Shown here: piece by piece, positions 8,383 through 16,366 of the stretch
Position numbering within the stretch: position 1 is the first letter of the stretch
Layout of the letters: each line of letters begins with the position of its first letter
Assembly (NCBI RefSeq): GCF_001875325.1
Contig: NZ_MDDC01000004.1
Span: 1 to 64,000 of the forward strand
DNA length: 64,000 nucleotides
Direction of reading: 5' to 3'
Source: Neomoorella thermoacetica
Lineage (GTDB): Bacteria > Bacillota > DSM-521 > Neomoorellales > Neomoorellaceae
Made by a program: the position numbers and the translations under genes
Notes under the pieces: model-generated
What the model was told of the DNA's origin: nothing
The model's database searches: none
What the model saw: the letters and a program-made list of their open reading frames with translations, nothing else

Positions 8383-9364
8383 TTTATCGATTTCAGAGGA
8401 AAGAAGGGCAAGCTCATCCTTTCCCTCCAGAAGGGGTATTCCGGGGCCGGAGGAAGGAGAGCGGCCGATGCCGGTTACCGCGGCGGTTAGCCGGGCCAGG
8501 CGGGAGAGAACTGCGCGGTCAAGCTAAAGCAAAAAGGCAGCATAAAGCCGCCGCCAGCGCAAGAAAAAGGCCAAAGCCTCGCCTTGCGGCCAGGAACGCC
8601 TGAACGGCGCGCGGGTAAGAGTTCACTGGATGATTAAAGCCCTTTCACCCTGCAAATCCTTAATGGCGGCAAAGTCGGCGCTCTCTTCCGGGGAAAGAAT
8701 TTTACATAAAAGGGTTCTCCGTTTTTAAGCAAGCCCGCAGGTTTGAGCTCGCGGAAGTTGACTGCCCCCGGCGGGCTAAGGGAGAGGGGGAGGCGGGTAA
8801 TCTCCGCGAGCTCTTTTACATCTTTATCCTTTAAGACACGGCCGAAGATAAGGGTCCCCCGGGAGGGACCGCTGCCGTCACTTTTTAAGACGGGCCTGGC
8901 GGCTACCAGCAGCGGCCCTTGCGGCGTCACCAATACCCCTTTATGGCCGCCTGTTTAGTTATGAGCGGCAAAAACTATGCCGGGAGGTAAGGGTATTTCT
9001 TTTCCCGCCTCAGGGTCGTAACCCCTGGCGTATACTATTTCTCCCCTGGTATTTAGGAAAACTGCATAATTGAACCCTAAAATTTCAAACGTGCTATCGC
9101 TCAGGTTTTTTTCTAGATATTTCCGGTTCCTGTCCTCTACGAAGCTATAAGTGTCGTCCCGGGTAGCCCAGTCTGCGGCAGATTTATCCAGCGCCGTTAA
9201 TTCCCTTTCCAGGGCCTGCAGGGCTCGCTCTACATTCTCCTGGATACTTTCGTTTTCCAGCTTGCCGGAAATATTCTCTGTAATAACATAGGAGACCGTG
9301 AAAAAAATAAGGGCAAGAAGGGTAAAACGCAGAAAAAAAGCAACACTTTTGTTTTTAAAGACAT
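6583..9364 (-). pseudogene. Decayed membrane sensor: CHASE4-TM-HAMP-PAS-PAS-GGDEF-HD-GYP
   Basis: The original start is visible as ATG at 9364 (MSLKTKSVAFFLRF) behind an AGGAGA site, leading into a membrane helix and a CHASE4 sensor domain (ALERELTALDKSAADWATRD). The frame is then broken by an in-frame TAA at 8955-8957. Frameshifts follow near 8690 and near 8637, and another at about 8520-8535 just after the second membrane helix (GLFLALAAALCCLFALA). The HAMP region and everything downstream are again open. At least one nonsense and three frameshift lesions mean this is real decay rather than one sequencing error. Confidence 0.85.
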
Positions 9365-9457
9365 CCCCTATCTCTCCTAAAGTTTTTGGCGACGGCCGGC
9401 TCTCTCTGCGGCGGTTACCCCGTTATATTATCAATCACAGTTTGAAATTAGTAATAG

Positions 9458-9763
9458 AAATTCGATATTTATCTCAATATACCTGCAGGCAAAGGGAATA
9501 TTTTACGGCGTTTTTTTCGGGGCAGCAGGCTGGTTGTCCGGGTTTACCCGGCGTCCCAGGAAGAGAGAAATAAGCTATACGAGGGAAGCATAAGGGGAGC
9601 TGACCTGGCCCGCGAACAAAAACCGGCAAACGGCTACTTATACGCCTGCGCCAGATGTTTCCTACTCCGGGACCACCTGCCCGGTGCCTGGGCAGAGGCG
9701 CAGGCCATTAGAAAACTGGAAAAAGACCAGACCCTAAAGGGTTTCACGGCTGGTAATTTATAG
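9458..9763 (+). other. Open frame without a start codon; otherwise no gene in 9365-9807
   Basis: Between the decayed sensor and the AbiEii-like gene there is a 101-codon open frame lacking ATG, GTG or TTG in a sensible place. It contains YACARCFLLRD, a CxxC pattern, and ends KGFTAGNL. Codon composition looks protein-like. It could be the tail of a lost gene; I do not recognise the family. Nothing else is supported in this stretch. Confidence 0.2.
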
Positions 9764-9807
9764 TTACTTATGCTATATTGATGTTAAAAATTTTTAGGAG
9801 TATTACC

Positions 9808-10527
9808 ATGACTGCAACCTGGGAAAACATTTTAGGTGACAGGACAAAGACGGTTTTACAAGTATTGGCTGCAAGTAAAATTGCCAGGCAGTTTTATCTG
9901 GCCGGGGGTACGGGCCTGGCTTTGCAAATATGGCACCGCCGTTCCTTCGACCTGGATTTTTTCCAGGCAGGAACAGAAGAAAAACTTAAATTTAACCCGT
10001 TATCACGGGAATTAAAGAACACCTTTATGACCGCGGACTTGCAACTCGTATCCAGACAAGTCGATCAGGCCATGTGGGAGATAAAAGGGGTCAAGGCAAC
10101 GTTCTTGACGTACCCTTTTCCTTTGTTACATAAACTTGTTGCTGGAGAAATTATCAGCCCGATCTTGCAGGGAATAAACCTGGCATCCCCAGCAGAAATC
10201 GCTTTGATGAAAGCTTATGCCCTTGGACGACGAGCTACCTTTCGGGATTATGTTGATCTATATTTTTTGTTAACCCAGGGGGTAATAACCCTGGAAGGCC
10301 TGATTGACGGGGCCACTAAAAAATTTGTGTTAAACGGGGAACCACTTTTTGACAGCCGCCTGTTTTTAGAGCAATTGGTGTATACGCAGGATTTGGCGGA
10401 TAAAGGTGCTGTCTTGAATATGGTGCTACAACCCCGGCCTGATATCGAAACAATAACCGCTTATTTTAAGGAACAGGTCCGCTCTCTTCTCAAGCGTCAA
10501 ATAGGGAATGGGGAACAAGTCCAATGA
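9808..10527 (+). CDS. Nucleotidyltransferase, AbiEii/AbiGii toxin family
   Basis: The nucleotidyltransferase core is visible near the N-terminus: LAGGTGLALQIWHRRSFDLD, i.e. the GG motif followed by the D-x-D metal site, as in AbiEii and MenT-type toxins. The start is the ATG at 9808, seven bases after TAGGAG; two earlier in-frame starts (9778, 9781) have no ribosome binding site. The next gene overlaps its stop codon by four bases. The family acts in abortive infection or toxin-antitoxin systems by modifying nucleic acid. The short downstream gene is the likely partner. No phage genes are nearby. Confidence 0.8.
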   Translation: MTATWENILGDRTKTVLQVLAASKIARQFYLAGGTGLALQIWHRRSFDLDFFQAGTEEKLKFNPLSRELKNTFMTADLQLVSRQVDQAMWEIKGVKATFLTYPFPLLHKLVAGEIISPILQGINLASPAEIALMKAYALGRRATFRDYVDLYFLLTQGVITLEGLIDGATKKFVLNGEPLFDSRLFLEQLVYTQDLADKGAVLNMVLQPRPDIETITAYFKEQVRSLLKRQIGNGEQVQ

Positions 10528-10853
10528 AACTACCAGATGACTTGGCTTTTCTTTTCTGCAACTATGATACCAATACCCTTGACCTGGAAAACCAGGCCCC
10601 TTTAATCATAAAGACTGTCCTCGCTCGGGGCACCTGGGAGCAAATATTATGGCTCTTTAAATATTATGGCTATCAAAAAGTGCAGGAGGTTTTCCGGGAG
10701 GATTACTATGGCCTGCGGAGCTTGCCGGAACCCACCTTGCGGCTCTGGGAGCTGCTTTTTATTAATGAGCCCCTTCCCTGGGAAGAAATAACAAAGACCA
10801 GATGGCGCTGCCGCCGCCTGGCCGGCAACCCTTTAACCTTGAACAAAGGTTAA
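10524..10853 (+). CDS. Small protein paired with AbiEii-like nucleotidyltransferase (DUF6922-like)
   Basis: The 109-residue acidic protein is rich in aromatic residues. The segment GTWEQILWLFKYYGYQKVQEVFREDYYG resembles the DUF6922 family found next to AbiEii-type nucleotidyltransferases. The ATGA overlap with the upstream gene indicates co-translation. Its role as antitoxin is inferred from position only. It lacks a recognisable DNA-binding motif. Confidence 0.6.
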   Translation: MKLPDDLAFLFCNYDTNTLDLENQAPLIIKTVLARGTWEQILWLFKYYGYQKVQEVFREDYYGLRSLPEPTLRLWELLFINEPLPWEEITKTRWRCRRLAGNPLTLNKG

Positions 10854-10928
10854 AGGGCCGAGAAAAAATGCAGCAGGCTGCTTGCCCGGGTTCACCATAG
10901 GCATAGGAGGCGGTTTGCCAGCAGAAGG

Positions 10929-11032
10929 GGGTTAAGTTATACTTAATCGTGAAAACAGGCACAAAAGCGGATTTGATGTGGAGGAAAAGCGGGGATAATA
11001 TGGGGGATCGGGAGTTAAGCACGATTTAACTA
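10929..11032 (+). repeat. Dispersed repeat, copy A
   Basis: A stretch starting GGTTAAGTTATACTTAATCG and continuing through GAAAACAGGCACAAAAGCGGA recurs at 63905-64000 in the same orientation. The first 41 bases match at about 35 positions, then both copies continue with purine-rich AAGCGG/GGGG blocks. On the minus strand both read as V/M-P-[VI]-F-T-[IF]-K-Y-N-L-T. It may be a genome-wide short repeat or a remnant of one gene's 5' end. The rest of 10854-11235 contains only the promoter of the next operon. Confidence 0.55.
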
Positions 11033-11120
11033 ATGCTAAATTTCTTTTTCAAAAGAGTTCTTTAACAAATTTTTAATAGCAACTAGCCAAAGATATAGTA
11101 GTTTAAGATGAATAAGGGGC

Positions 11121-11178
11121 TTGACAGTCTATTTACCTGTGTGGTATCTTTTTATTAACCCAATGAGAATGAATTTCA
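11121..11178 (+). promoter_or_regulatory. Promoter and metal-repressor-like box of the feo operon
   Basis: TTGACA (11121-11126) is followed 18 bases later by TATCTT (11145-11150). Downstream lies TGAGAATGAATTTCA (11164-11178), an imperfect dyad resembling Fur or DtxR-type operators. The next gene encodes a DtxR-type repressor, so autoregulation by iron is plausible. The -10 element is weak. Confidence 0.5.
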
Positions 11179-11235
11179 ATATCTTTTAATCCAAAGTTAA
11201 GCAACCCTAACTACTTTCCTGAAGAAGGCGGTAAT

Positions 11236-11922
11236 TTGACGAGCGACCTCACTGTTTCTCCTGCCATGCAGGATTACCTGGAAGCCATCCTGGAGCTGGC
11301 TGAAAAAGAAGGTGTTGTCCGGGTCACCGATATTGCGGCTAAGATGGGAATTGCTAAGGCGAGTGTCACCCAGGCTATGAGTACCCTGGCCAACCTCAAG
11401 CTGGTCAAGCAAGAAAGATACGGGCCCATCGAACTTACCCCGGCAGGCAGGCAGGAGGCAGCCAAAATTCAACGCCGCCACTTGCTATTGTACCGTTTCC
11501 TGGTGGAAATCCTGGGCGTCGATGCCAGGACGGCACAAAAGGATGCCTGCTTGATTGAACATGTAGTAAGCCCGTTAACTTTAGCCAGGCTGGCGGAGTA
11601 CCTTGAAAAAGAAACCGGTATCAGGCATGAAGAGGTCGGAGGGATAAACGAAGGAAAGGAGGCCGTTGCAATGGAGGCTCTGGAAGCCATCGACACCCGC
11701 GCTTTAAGCGAACTGAAGAAAGGCGACCGCGGCAGGGTTGTTCGGATTGTTGCTGCCGGGGAAATCCGTCGCCGGCTGCTGGACATGGGTGTAGTTCCCG
11801 GCACGGAAATATCCGTTGAGGGAGCAGCTCCTCTGGGCGACCCTATAGAAGTAAAAGTAAAGGGTTACCATTTGAGCTTGCGCCAAAAAGAAGCAGCCGC
11901 TATTTTTGTCGAGCGACTCTAA
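11236..11922 (+). CDS. DtxR/IdeR-family metal-dependent repressor with FeoA (SH3-like) domain
   Basis: The N-terminal winged helix (MQDYLEAILELAEKEGVVRV, then KASVTQAMSTLANLKLVKQE) and the dimerisation/metal region (RHLLLYRFLVEILGV, EHVVSPLTLARLAEYLE) mark a DtxR-type iron or manganese repressor. Residues from about 155 form a FeoA-like SH3 domain (LSELKKGDRGRVVRI, RRRLLDMGVVPGTEISV). The TTG start at 11236 follows AAGGCGG. It is the first gene of a run with feoA and feoB, so it probably represses ferrous iron uptake when metal is bound. Confidence 0.88.
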   Translation: MTSDLTVSPAMQDYLEAILELAEKEGVVRVTDIAAKMGIAKASVTQAMSTLANLKLVKQERYGPIELTPAGRQEAAKIQRRHLLLYRFLVEILGVDARTAQKDACLIEHVVSPLTLARLAEYLEKETGIRHEEVGGINEGKEAVAMEALEAIDTRALSELKKGDRGRVVRIVAAGEIRRRLLDMGVVPGTEISVEGAAPLGDPIEVKVKGYHLSLRQKEAAAIFVERL

Positions 11923-11944
11923 TAATGCTAAGAGGTGTCCACTT

Positions 11945-12196
11945 ATGAGCAGCGGTTTATTGCCCCTGGAATTTTTAAATACAGGCCGGGAGGTAGTTAT
12001 TAAAGAAGTCGCTGGCGGCATGAGTTTGCGCCGCCGGCTAACAGAGCTGGGCCTGGTGCGCGGCTCAACCATTAGGATTATCCGCAATGATAAAGTCGGC
12101 CCCATTATTGTTTCGCCGGGGGACGGTTCAGGGGGCGGCCGCCTGGCAATTGGAAGGGGTATGGCCCATAAGATAATGGTAGAAGAAGTGGGTTGA
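11945..12196 (+). CDS. feoA: FeoA family protein
   Basis: An 83-residue SH3-like FeoA protein that supports the FeoB ferrous iron transporter. The signature MSLRRRLTELGLVRGSTIRI is visible. The start is the ATG at 11945, seven bases after AGAGGTG; an upstream in-frame ATG at 11906 lies inside the repressor gene and lacks a site. It sits between the repressor and feoB. Compared with other FeoA proteins the middle has a Gly-rich insert (SPGDGSGGGR). Confidence 0.85.
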   Translation: MSSGLLPLEFLNTGREVVIKEVAGGMSLRRRLTELGLVRGSTIRIIRNDKVGPIIVSPGDGSGGGRLAIGRGMAHKIMVEEVG

Positions 12197-12315
12197 GGGC
12201 GGGGATAATCCTTCTAGCAGCCAGGGAATGTAATTGAGGAAGACGATTTGTTGAGTTAATGTTAGGCTTGCTTAACACTTTTCGCTGTGAACCGGCATTT
12301 TAAGGAGGGAGACTC

Positions 12316-14367
12316 ATGGAAGCAGCAGCAATAACTAAACCTGAAAGGGAAAAGAATATTGCCCTAGTCGGCAATCCCAATTCAGGCAAGACCAGTATTT
12401 TTAATGACCTGACTGGCGCGCGCCAGCATGTTGGCAACTGGCCGGGAGTGACGGTGGAGAAAAAAGAAGGGAAGCTTATTTTTCAGGGACAAACTTACAA
12501 TATTGTTGATCTCCCTGGAACCTATAGCCTTGGTGCTTACAGCGAGGACGAGCTTATCGCCCGCAATTTTATCCTCTTTGATAAACCTGACGCCGTTATC
12601 AATGTCGTCGACGCCTCCAACCTGGAACGCAACTTGTATTTGACTATCCAATTATTGGAGATGGGGGCCAGCGTCGTTGTTGCCTTAAATATGCTTGATG
12701 AGGCCAGGGCGCGCAAGATCGAAATCAATATCCCCCGCCTGGCTCAAGCTCTAGGAGTTCCGGTGGTGCCGACCGTAGCCACGCGTGGCGAGGGTATAAA
12801 AGAACTCGTGGCTACGGTTGCGAAGAAGGTCCGGGAGACAATATGCCAGCCGCTAAAAGTGAACTATGGATCAGAAATTGAAAACGAACTGGATAAATTA
12901 GAGCAAATTATTAAGCAGTACGCTAAACTTGCAGCAAAGTACCCTGCCAGGTGGCTGGCGATAAAACTTCTGGAAGATGATATGCGCCTCCAGGAAGAGC
13001 TGCAAAAAGAAGGGGCCAGACAGGTCCTTGATCAGGTAGTTAAAAGCAAAAAGCAACTGAATGAAATCTTAGGCGAAGAAGTGGAAGCCATTATTGCCGA
13101 CCGCCGCTATGGTTTTATCAACGGCCTGGTAAAAGAGGCTGTTACCAGGCGCCAGACCCTGGAGGAAAGGCTTACTTTATCTGATAAGATTGACAGCATA
13201 GTTACCAATAGATACCTGGGGTTGCCCATTTTTCTCCTGGCTATGTGGGCTGTCTTTCAATTTACCTTTAAGCTGGGTGACCCCATGATTGGCTGGGTGG
13301 AAAGCGCCTTTGAGGGGTTAACCGGCCTTGCTACCGGCTGGCTGGAAGCCCTGGGTGCCCCGCAACTCCTGATTTCCTTCATAGCTGATGGGATAATCGG
13401 GGGTCTGGGTTCGGTGCTTGTCTTTATACCCCCCATCTTCTTGCTCTTCCTGGCCATTTCTCTCCTGGAGGACAGCGGTTATATGGCCCGCGCTGCTTAT
13501 ATCATGGACCGTCTGATGCACGCCCTGGGCCTGCACGGCAAATCCTTTGTCCCGCTTTTAATCGGCTTTGGCTGCAACGTCCCGGCCATTATGGCTACCA
13601 GAACCCTGGAAAACCGCAAGGACCGGCTGATTACGATTCTTATTAATCCCTTAATGTCCTGCACGGCCCGCCTGCCGGTCTACGTCCTCTTCACCGGCGC
13701 CTTCTTTACAGCCAAACAGGGCTGGGTAATCTTTTCCCTGTACCTTTTAGGTATTGTGCTGGCCATTATCATGGGAAAAATCTTTAAGACCTTTCTTTTT
13801 AAAGGAGAAACAGCTCCCTTTGTCATGGAACTGCCGCCTTACCGGTTACCGACCCTTAAAGGCACCATGATCCATATGTGGGAACGGGGGAGCTCTTTTG
13901 TCCGCAAGGCCGGCACCGTTATTGTCGGTGTCGTAGTGCTAATCTGGGTGCTTTCCAACTTACCCCTGGGCGTGGCATACGCCAGCCAGGAGAGCCTGAT
14001 CGGGAGACTGGGAACTATACTGGCGCCGGTCTTTAAACCGGCCGGTTTTGGCACCTGGGAAGCGGCGGTAGCCCTGGTATTTGGCATCGTGGCTAAAGAA
14101 GTGGTCGTCGGCACCCTGGGCGTCCTCTACGGCGTAGAGGAAGACGGCTTGACAGCGGCCATCGCTCAATCCTGGACGCCCCTTTCAGCGTACGCATTTA
14201 TGGTTATGACCCTGATTTACATCCCCTGCGTGGCGGCCATTGGCGCCATCCGCCGGGAAACCAATTCCTGGGGCTGGACTGCCTTTGCCATCGGCTACAG
14301 TTTGCTGCTGGGCTGGGTGATGGCGGTGCTGGTCTTCCAGGTAGGGAGAATCCTGGGAGTTGGCTAA
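12316..14367 (+). CDS. feoB: Ferrous iron transporter FeoB
   Basis: GTP-driven Fe(II) importer in the cytoplasmic membrane. The G domain shows G1 GNPNSGKTS (19-27), G3 DLPG (65-68) and G4 NMLD (125-128). Residues from about 300 form the membrane region, with the Gate repeat motifs [17 protein letters not shown] and a second related segment near KEVVVGTLG. Full length (683 residues) contrasts with the second FeoB in this window, which is split into two genes. AAGGAGG precedes the ATG. The operon is DtxR-FeoA, feoA, feoB and a short Cys-rich gene. Confidence 0.95.
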   Translation: MEAAAITKPEREKNIALVGNPNSGKTSIFNDLTGARQHVGNWPGVTVEKKEGKLIFQGQTYNIVDLPGTYSLGAYSEDELIARNFILFDKPDAVINVVDASNLERNLYLTIQLLEMGASVVVALNMLDEARARKIEINIPRLAQALGVPVVPTVATRGEGIKELVATVAKKVRETICQPLKVNYGSEIENELDKLEQIIKQYAKLAAKYPARWLAIKLLEDDMRLQEELQKEGARQVLDQVVKSKKQLNEILGEEVEAIIADRRYGFINGLVKEAVTRRQTLEERLTLSDKIDSIVTNRYLGLPIFLLAMWAVFQFTFKLGDPMIGWVESAFEGLTGLATGWLEALGAPQLLISFIADGIIGGLGSVLVFIPPIFLLFLAISLLEDSGYMARAAYIMDRLMHALGLHGKSFVPLLIGFGCNVPAIMATRTLENRKDRLITILINPLMSCTARLPVYVLFTGAFFTAKQGWVIFSLYLLGIVLAIIMGKIFKTFLFKGETAPFVMELPPYRLPTLKGTMIHMWERGSSFVRKAGTVIVGVVVLIWVLSNLPLGVAYASQESLIGRLGTILAPVFKPAGFGTWEAAVALVFGIVAKEVVVGTLGVLYGVEEDGLTAAIAQSWTPLSAYAFMVMTLIYIPCVAAIGAIRRETNSWGWTAFAIGYSLLLGWVMAVLVFQVGRILGVG

Positions 14368-14414
14368 AACGAGTACTGGGATGTTTTGAGCGCCGCTATA
14401 AGGGGAGGAAAGCA

Positions 14415-14552
14415 ATGGAAATTGCCATTTTAGCCGGAGCAGGTATTCTGGCGGCTGGCATTCTGGTGCGGCATCTGCTGGTAACCTTGAGAGGAATAGG
14501 TTGCCCGGGTTGCGGAGGAGTTTGTGACGGGTGTCGCAGAACTGGAAGATAA
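14415..14552 (+). CDS. FeoB-associated Cys-rich small membrane protein
   Basis: A 45-codon gene. One N-terminal membrane helix (AILAGAGILAAGILVRHLLV) is followed by a short tail with four Cys (GCPGCGGVCDGC). This matches the small Cys-rich proteins often found right after feoB, thought to assist iron transfer. GGGAGGAAAGCA precedes the ATG. It starts 47 bases after the feoB stop. Confidence 0.75.
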   Translation: MEIAILAGAGILAAGILVRHLLVTLRGIGCPGCGGVCDGCRRTGR

Positions 14553-14570
14553 TATCTTCCTGCGGTTTTT
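14544..14570 (+). terminator. Probable terminator of the feo operon
   Basis: GGAAGAT and ATCTTCC (14544-14560) form a tight hairpin overlapping the stop codon of the small Cys-rich gene, followed by TGCGGTTTTT. The T-run is offset by four bases, so efficiency is uncertain. Confidence 0.45.
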
Positions 14571-14698
14571 GTGGTTAAGAGGAGGGGCCCTCGGCAGGGA
14601 AGCCTGAACTTCCAGTCTTCTCTGCTGAGGAAATTCCCCCAATATTTTAATAAAAACAATGAGAAAGATTATCAATAAGACAAAGGGGAGATATATCT

Positions 14699-14983
14699 TT
14701 GTCTATTTTAATCGTTGGCGGTGACCGTTTGGGGAACATCCCTGATAACCTCAAAAGCCTGGGTTTCACTGAAATCGAACACTTAAGCGGGCGTAAAATT
14801 GGCCATATAGCTGTAGATTTGCCCCACGAGATTGATGTCGTGCTGGTGTTTACTGACTATGTCAACCATGGGCTGGCCGCAAAGATCAAAAAGGATGCCC
14901 GGAAAAAGGGGGTTAGAACTATTTTTGCCCGGCGTTCTTGGGCCTATATAGCTAAAGCCTGGAAGGGCTTTATAAACGGCTAA
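14699..14983 (+). CDS. DUF2325 domain protein
   Basis: A 94-residue protein of the DUF2325 family, with the typical Rossmann-like pattern SILIVGGDRLGNIPDNLKSLG, VVLVFTDYVNHGLAAKIKKDAR and a final FARRSWAYIAKA. The family has no established function and is common near metal or redox genes. The TTG start at 14699 follows AAGGGGAGA. It stands between the feo operon and an HD-GYP gene, with no clear operon partner. Confidence 0.75.
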   Translation: MSILIVGGDRLGNIPDNLKSLGFTEIEHLSGRKIGHIAVDLPHEIDVVLVFTDYVNHGLAAKIKKDARKKGVRTIFARRSWAYIAKAWKGFING

Positions 14984-15012
14984 AATAGCGGCGACGGGGA
15001 AGGGGAACCGGG

Positions 15013-15633
15013 ATGCTTTCCTGGATATGCGGGCATACCCTGCATGGGGTCTACCATGACATTATTGAATGTTTAACGGCTGCCCTGGAAGCCAGGGATC
15101 CTTATAGCGAAGACCATTCGCAACGCGTGGCTGATATGGCCTTTGACCTGGCCAGGAGAGTTGGGATTAAGGGCGCAGAACTCGAGAATATACATATGGC
15201 TGCCCATTTGCATGATATCGGGAAAATTGGCGTCCCGGACCAGATTTTGCGCAAACCGGGCCGCCTTTTACCTCACGAATGGGCAGTGATCAAGCGCCAC
15301 CCCGAGATAGGCTATAAAATCTTGACCAAATCGCGGCGATTGAGCTCGATAGCTCGATTGGTCCTGTACCATCACGAACGCTGGGACGGTAAGGGTTACC
15401 CGGCTGGTTTAAAAGGCGAGGCTATTCCTTTAGGCTCACGGATTATTGCCTTATGTGATGCCATCGATGCCATGACCTCAGAAAGGCCTTACCGCCCGGC
15501 ATTTACCTGGCACCACTGCTGGGAAGAAGTTGTTGCCAACAAAGCCATCCAGTTTGATGCGGTGCTGGTGGAAGCGGCGGAGGCATTGTGGCCCAGGTGG
15601 GAGGAAAAGTGGTCAGCGAAAAGGGCGGGGTAA
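15013..15633 (+). CDS. HD-GYP domain phosphodiesterase
   Basis: A single-domain cytoplasmic HD-GYP protein of 206 residues, predicted to hydrolyse cyclic di-GMP. The metal-binding HD pair is at residues 67-68 (HLHDIGKIGVPD), followed by HHERWDGKGYPAG at 120-132, which retains the GYP triplet. The segment DAIDAMTSERPYRP completes the family pattern. No sensor or receiver domain is attached, so its input is unknown. It lies 29 bases after the DUF2325 gene and may be co-transcribed. Confidence 0.88.
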   Translation: MLSWICGHTLHGVYHDIIECLTAALEARDPYSEDHSQRVADMAFDLARRVGIKGAELENIHMAAHLHDIGKIGVPDQILRKPGRLLPHEWAVIKRHPEIGYKILTKSRRLSSIARLVLYHHERWDGKGYPAGLKGEAIPLGSRIIALCDAIDAMTSERPYRPAFTWHHCWEEVVANKAIQFDAVLVEAAEALWPRWEEKWSAKRAG

Positions 15634-15717
15634 GTGGAAAAATTTAACAGAGCAAGGGTGCTCCGAATTTGTGATTCGGCTGGATACTAGCGAACGGTTA
15701 TGGAGCGTTCCTTTCCA

Positions 15718-15746
15718 TTTCCAAATCTTACTGGTCGTGATATAAT
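15718..15746 (+). promoter_or_regulatory. Promoter of the CstR-like gene
   Basis: TTTCCA (15718-15723), a 17-base spacer and a consensus TATAAT (15741-15746) with an extended TG two bases upstream. It is well placed for the repressor gene at 15860. Confidence 0.6.
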
Positions 15747-15859
15747 ACATAGGGGATAAGATTATGGCTTTATGGATATTTGCCGGTGCAAGATGGAGCT
15801 TTAAGGTCAGGGAATTGCCAGGTAAGAGGAAATGGAAAAATGGGGGGTCTTAGTATCTG

Positions 15860-16126
15860 ATGGATGATACGCGTGAAGAGATAGTAAAACGTTTGCAGAT
15901 TGTCCAGGGGCATGTGGCCGGACTGGTGCGCATGGTAGAGAGGGGAGAAAGCTGCCCTACCGTTTTGCACCAACTCGCAGCCATTCGCTCGGCTGTGTAT
16001 AAAATTACGGAGATGGTTCTAGTAATTTACGCGGATGATTGCCTGGATAAGCTTCCCCAAGAAAAAGAAGGCACCGGTTCCAGCGCTCAGGAACTGGTAA
16101 AACTTTTATGCCAGTTTTTAAAGTAG
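15860..16126 (+). CDS. CsoR/RcnR-family repressor, CstR-like (persulfide-sensing type?)
   Basis: An 88-residue helical repressor of the DUF156 family (KRLQIVQGHVAGLVRMVERG, QLAAIRSAVYKIT). Copper-sensing CsoR uses Cys, His and Cys spaced +25 and +29. Here Cys32 and Cys61 keep the +29 spacing, but the His position is Tyr57. Loss of the His with both Cys kept is the pattern of CstR, which senses persulfides. The neighbouring gene encodes a CoA-disulfide/polysulfide reductase-like enzyme, preceded by a C-run/G-run operator-like repeat, which supports a sulfur role. Subfamily assignment is inference. Confidence 0.72.
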   Translation: MDDTREEIVKRLQIVQGHVAGLVRMVERGESCPTVLHQLAAIRSAVYKITEMVLVIYADDCLDKLPQEKEGTGSSAQELVKLLCQFLK

Positions 16127-16171
16127 GTCCACTCTTAGAACGGTTTTTTAGACAGTGGAAAGAGGGGGAAA

Positions 16172-16199
16172 GGCCTGAAAGCGGTATCAGGTCTTTTTT
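16172..16199 (+). terminator. Terminator after the CstR-like gene
   Basis: GGCCTGA and TCAGGTC (with one G-U pair) enclose an 8-base loop and run straight into a T-rich tract. Confidence 0.65.
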
Positions 16200-16220
16200 A
16201 TTTTTAGATATAAAGAACAC

Positions 16221-16290
16221 TTGACAAAAACTTGGGATAGCCGTTAGAATGGGAACTAGATAACACCCCCTCCCCCGGGGGTGGGGGGTG
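16221..16290 (+). promoter_or_regulatory. Promoter and C-run/G-run operator of the reductase gene
   Basis: TTGACA (16221-16226) and TAGAAT (16245-16250) are 18 bases apart. Just downstream, CACCCCCTCCCCC (16264-16276) faces GGGGGTGGGGGGTG (16277-16290), a near-perfect dyad. CsoR-family repressors bind sites built from a C-run facing a G-run. Its position over the transcription start suits repression by the CstR-like protein encoded immediately upstream. Confidence 0.65.
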
Positions 16291-16366
16291 CCCGCTTACG
16301 TAGAGAGACTCCCTTTAGTATCTTAAGTTCTAAAACCCACAAAACACATGGAAAGGGGCGGCTGGT

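Noticed and set aside
8640-8700. A TGA in the decayed sensor as selenocysteine
   Set aside because: The TGA lies between frameshifts, follows no conserved Cys motif, and the same gene has a TAA and three frameshifts. It is ordinary decay.
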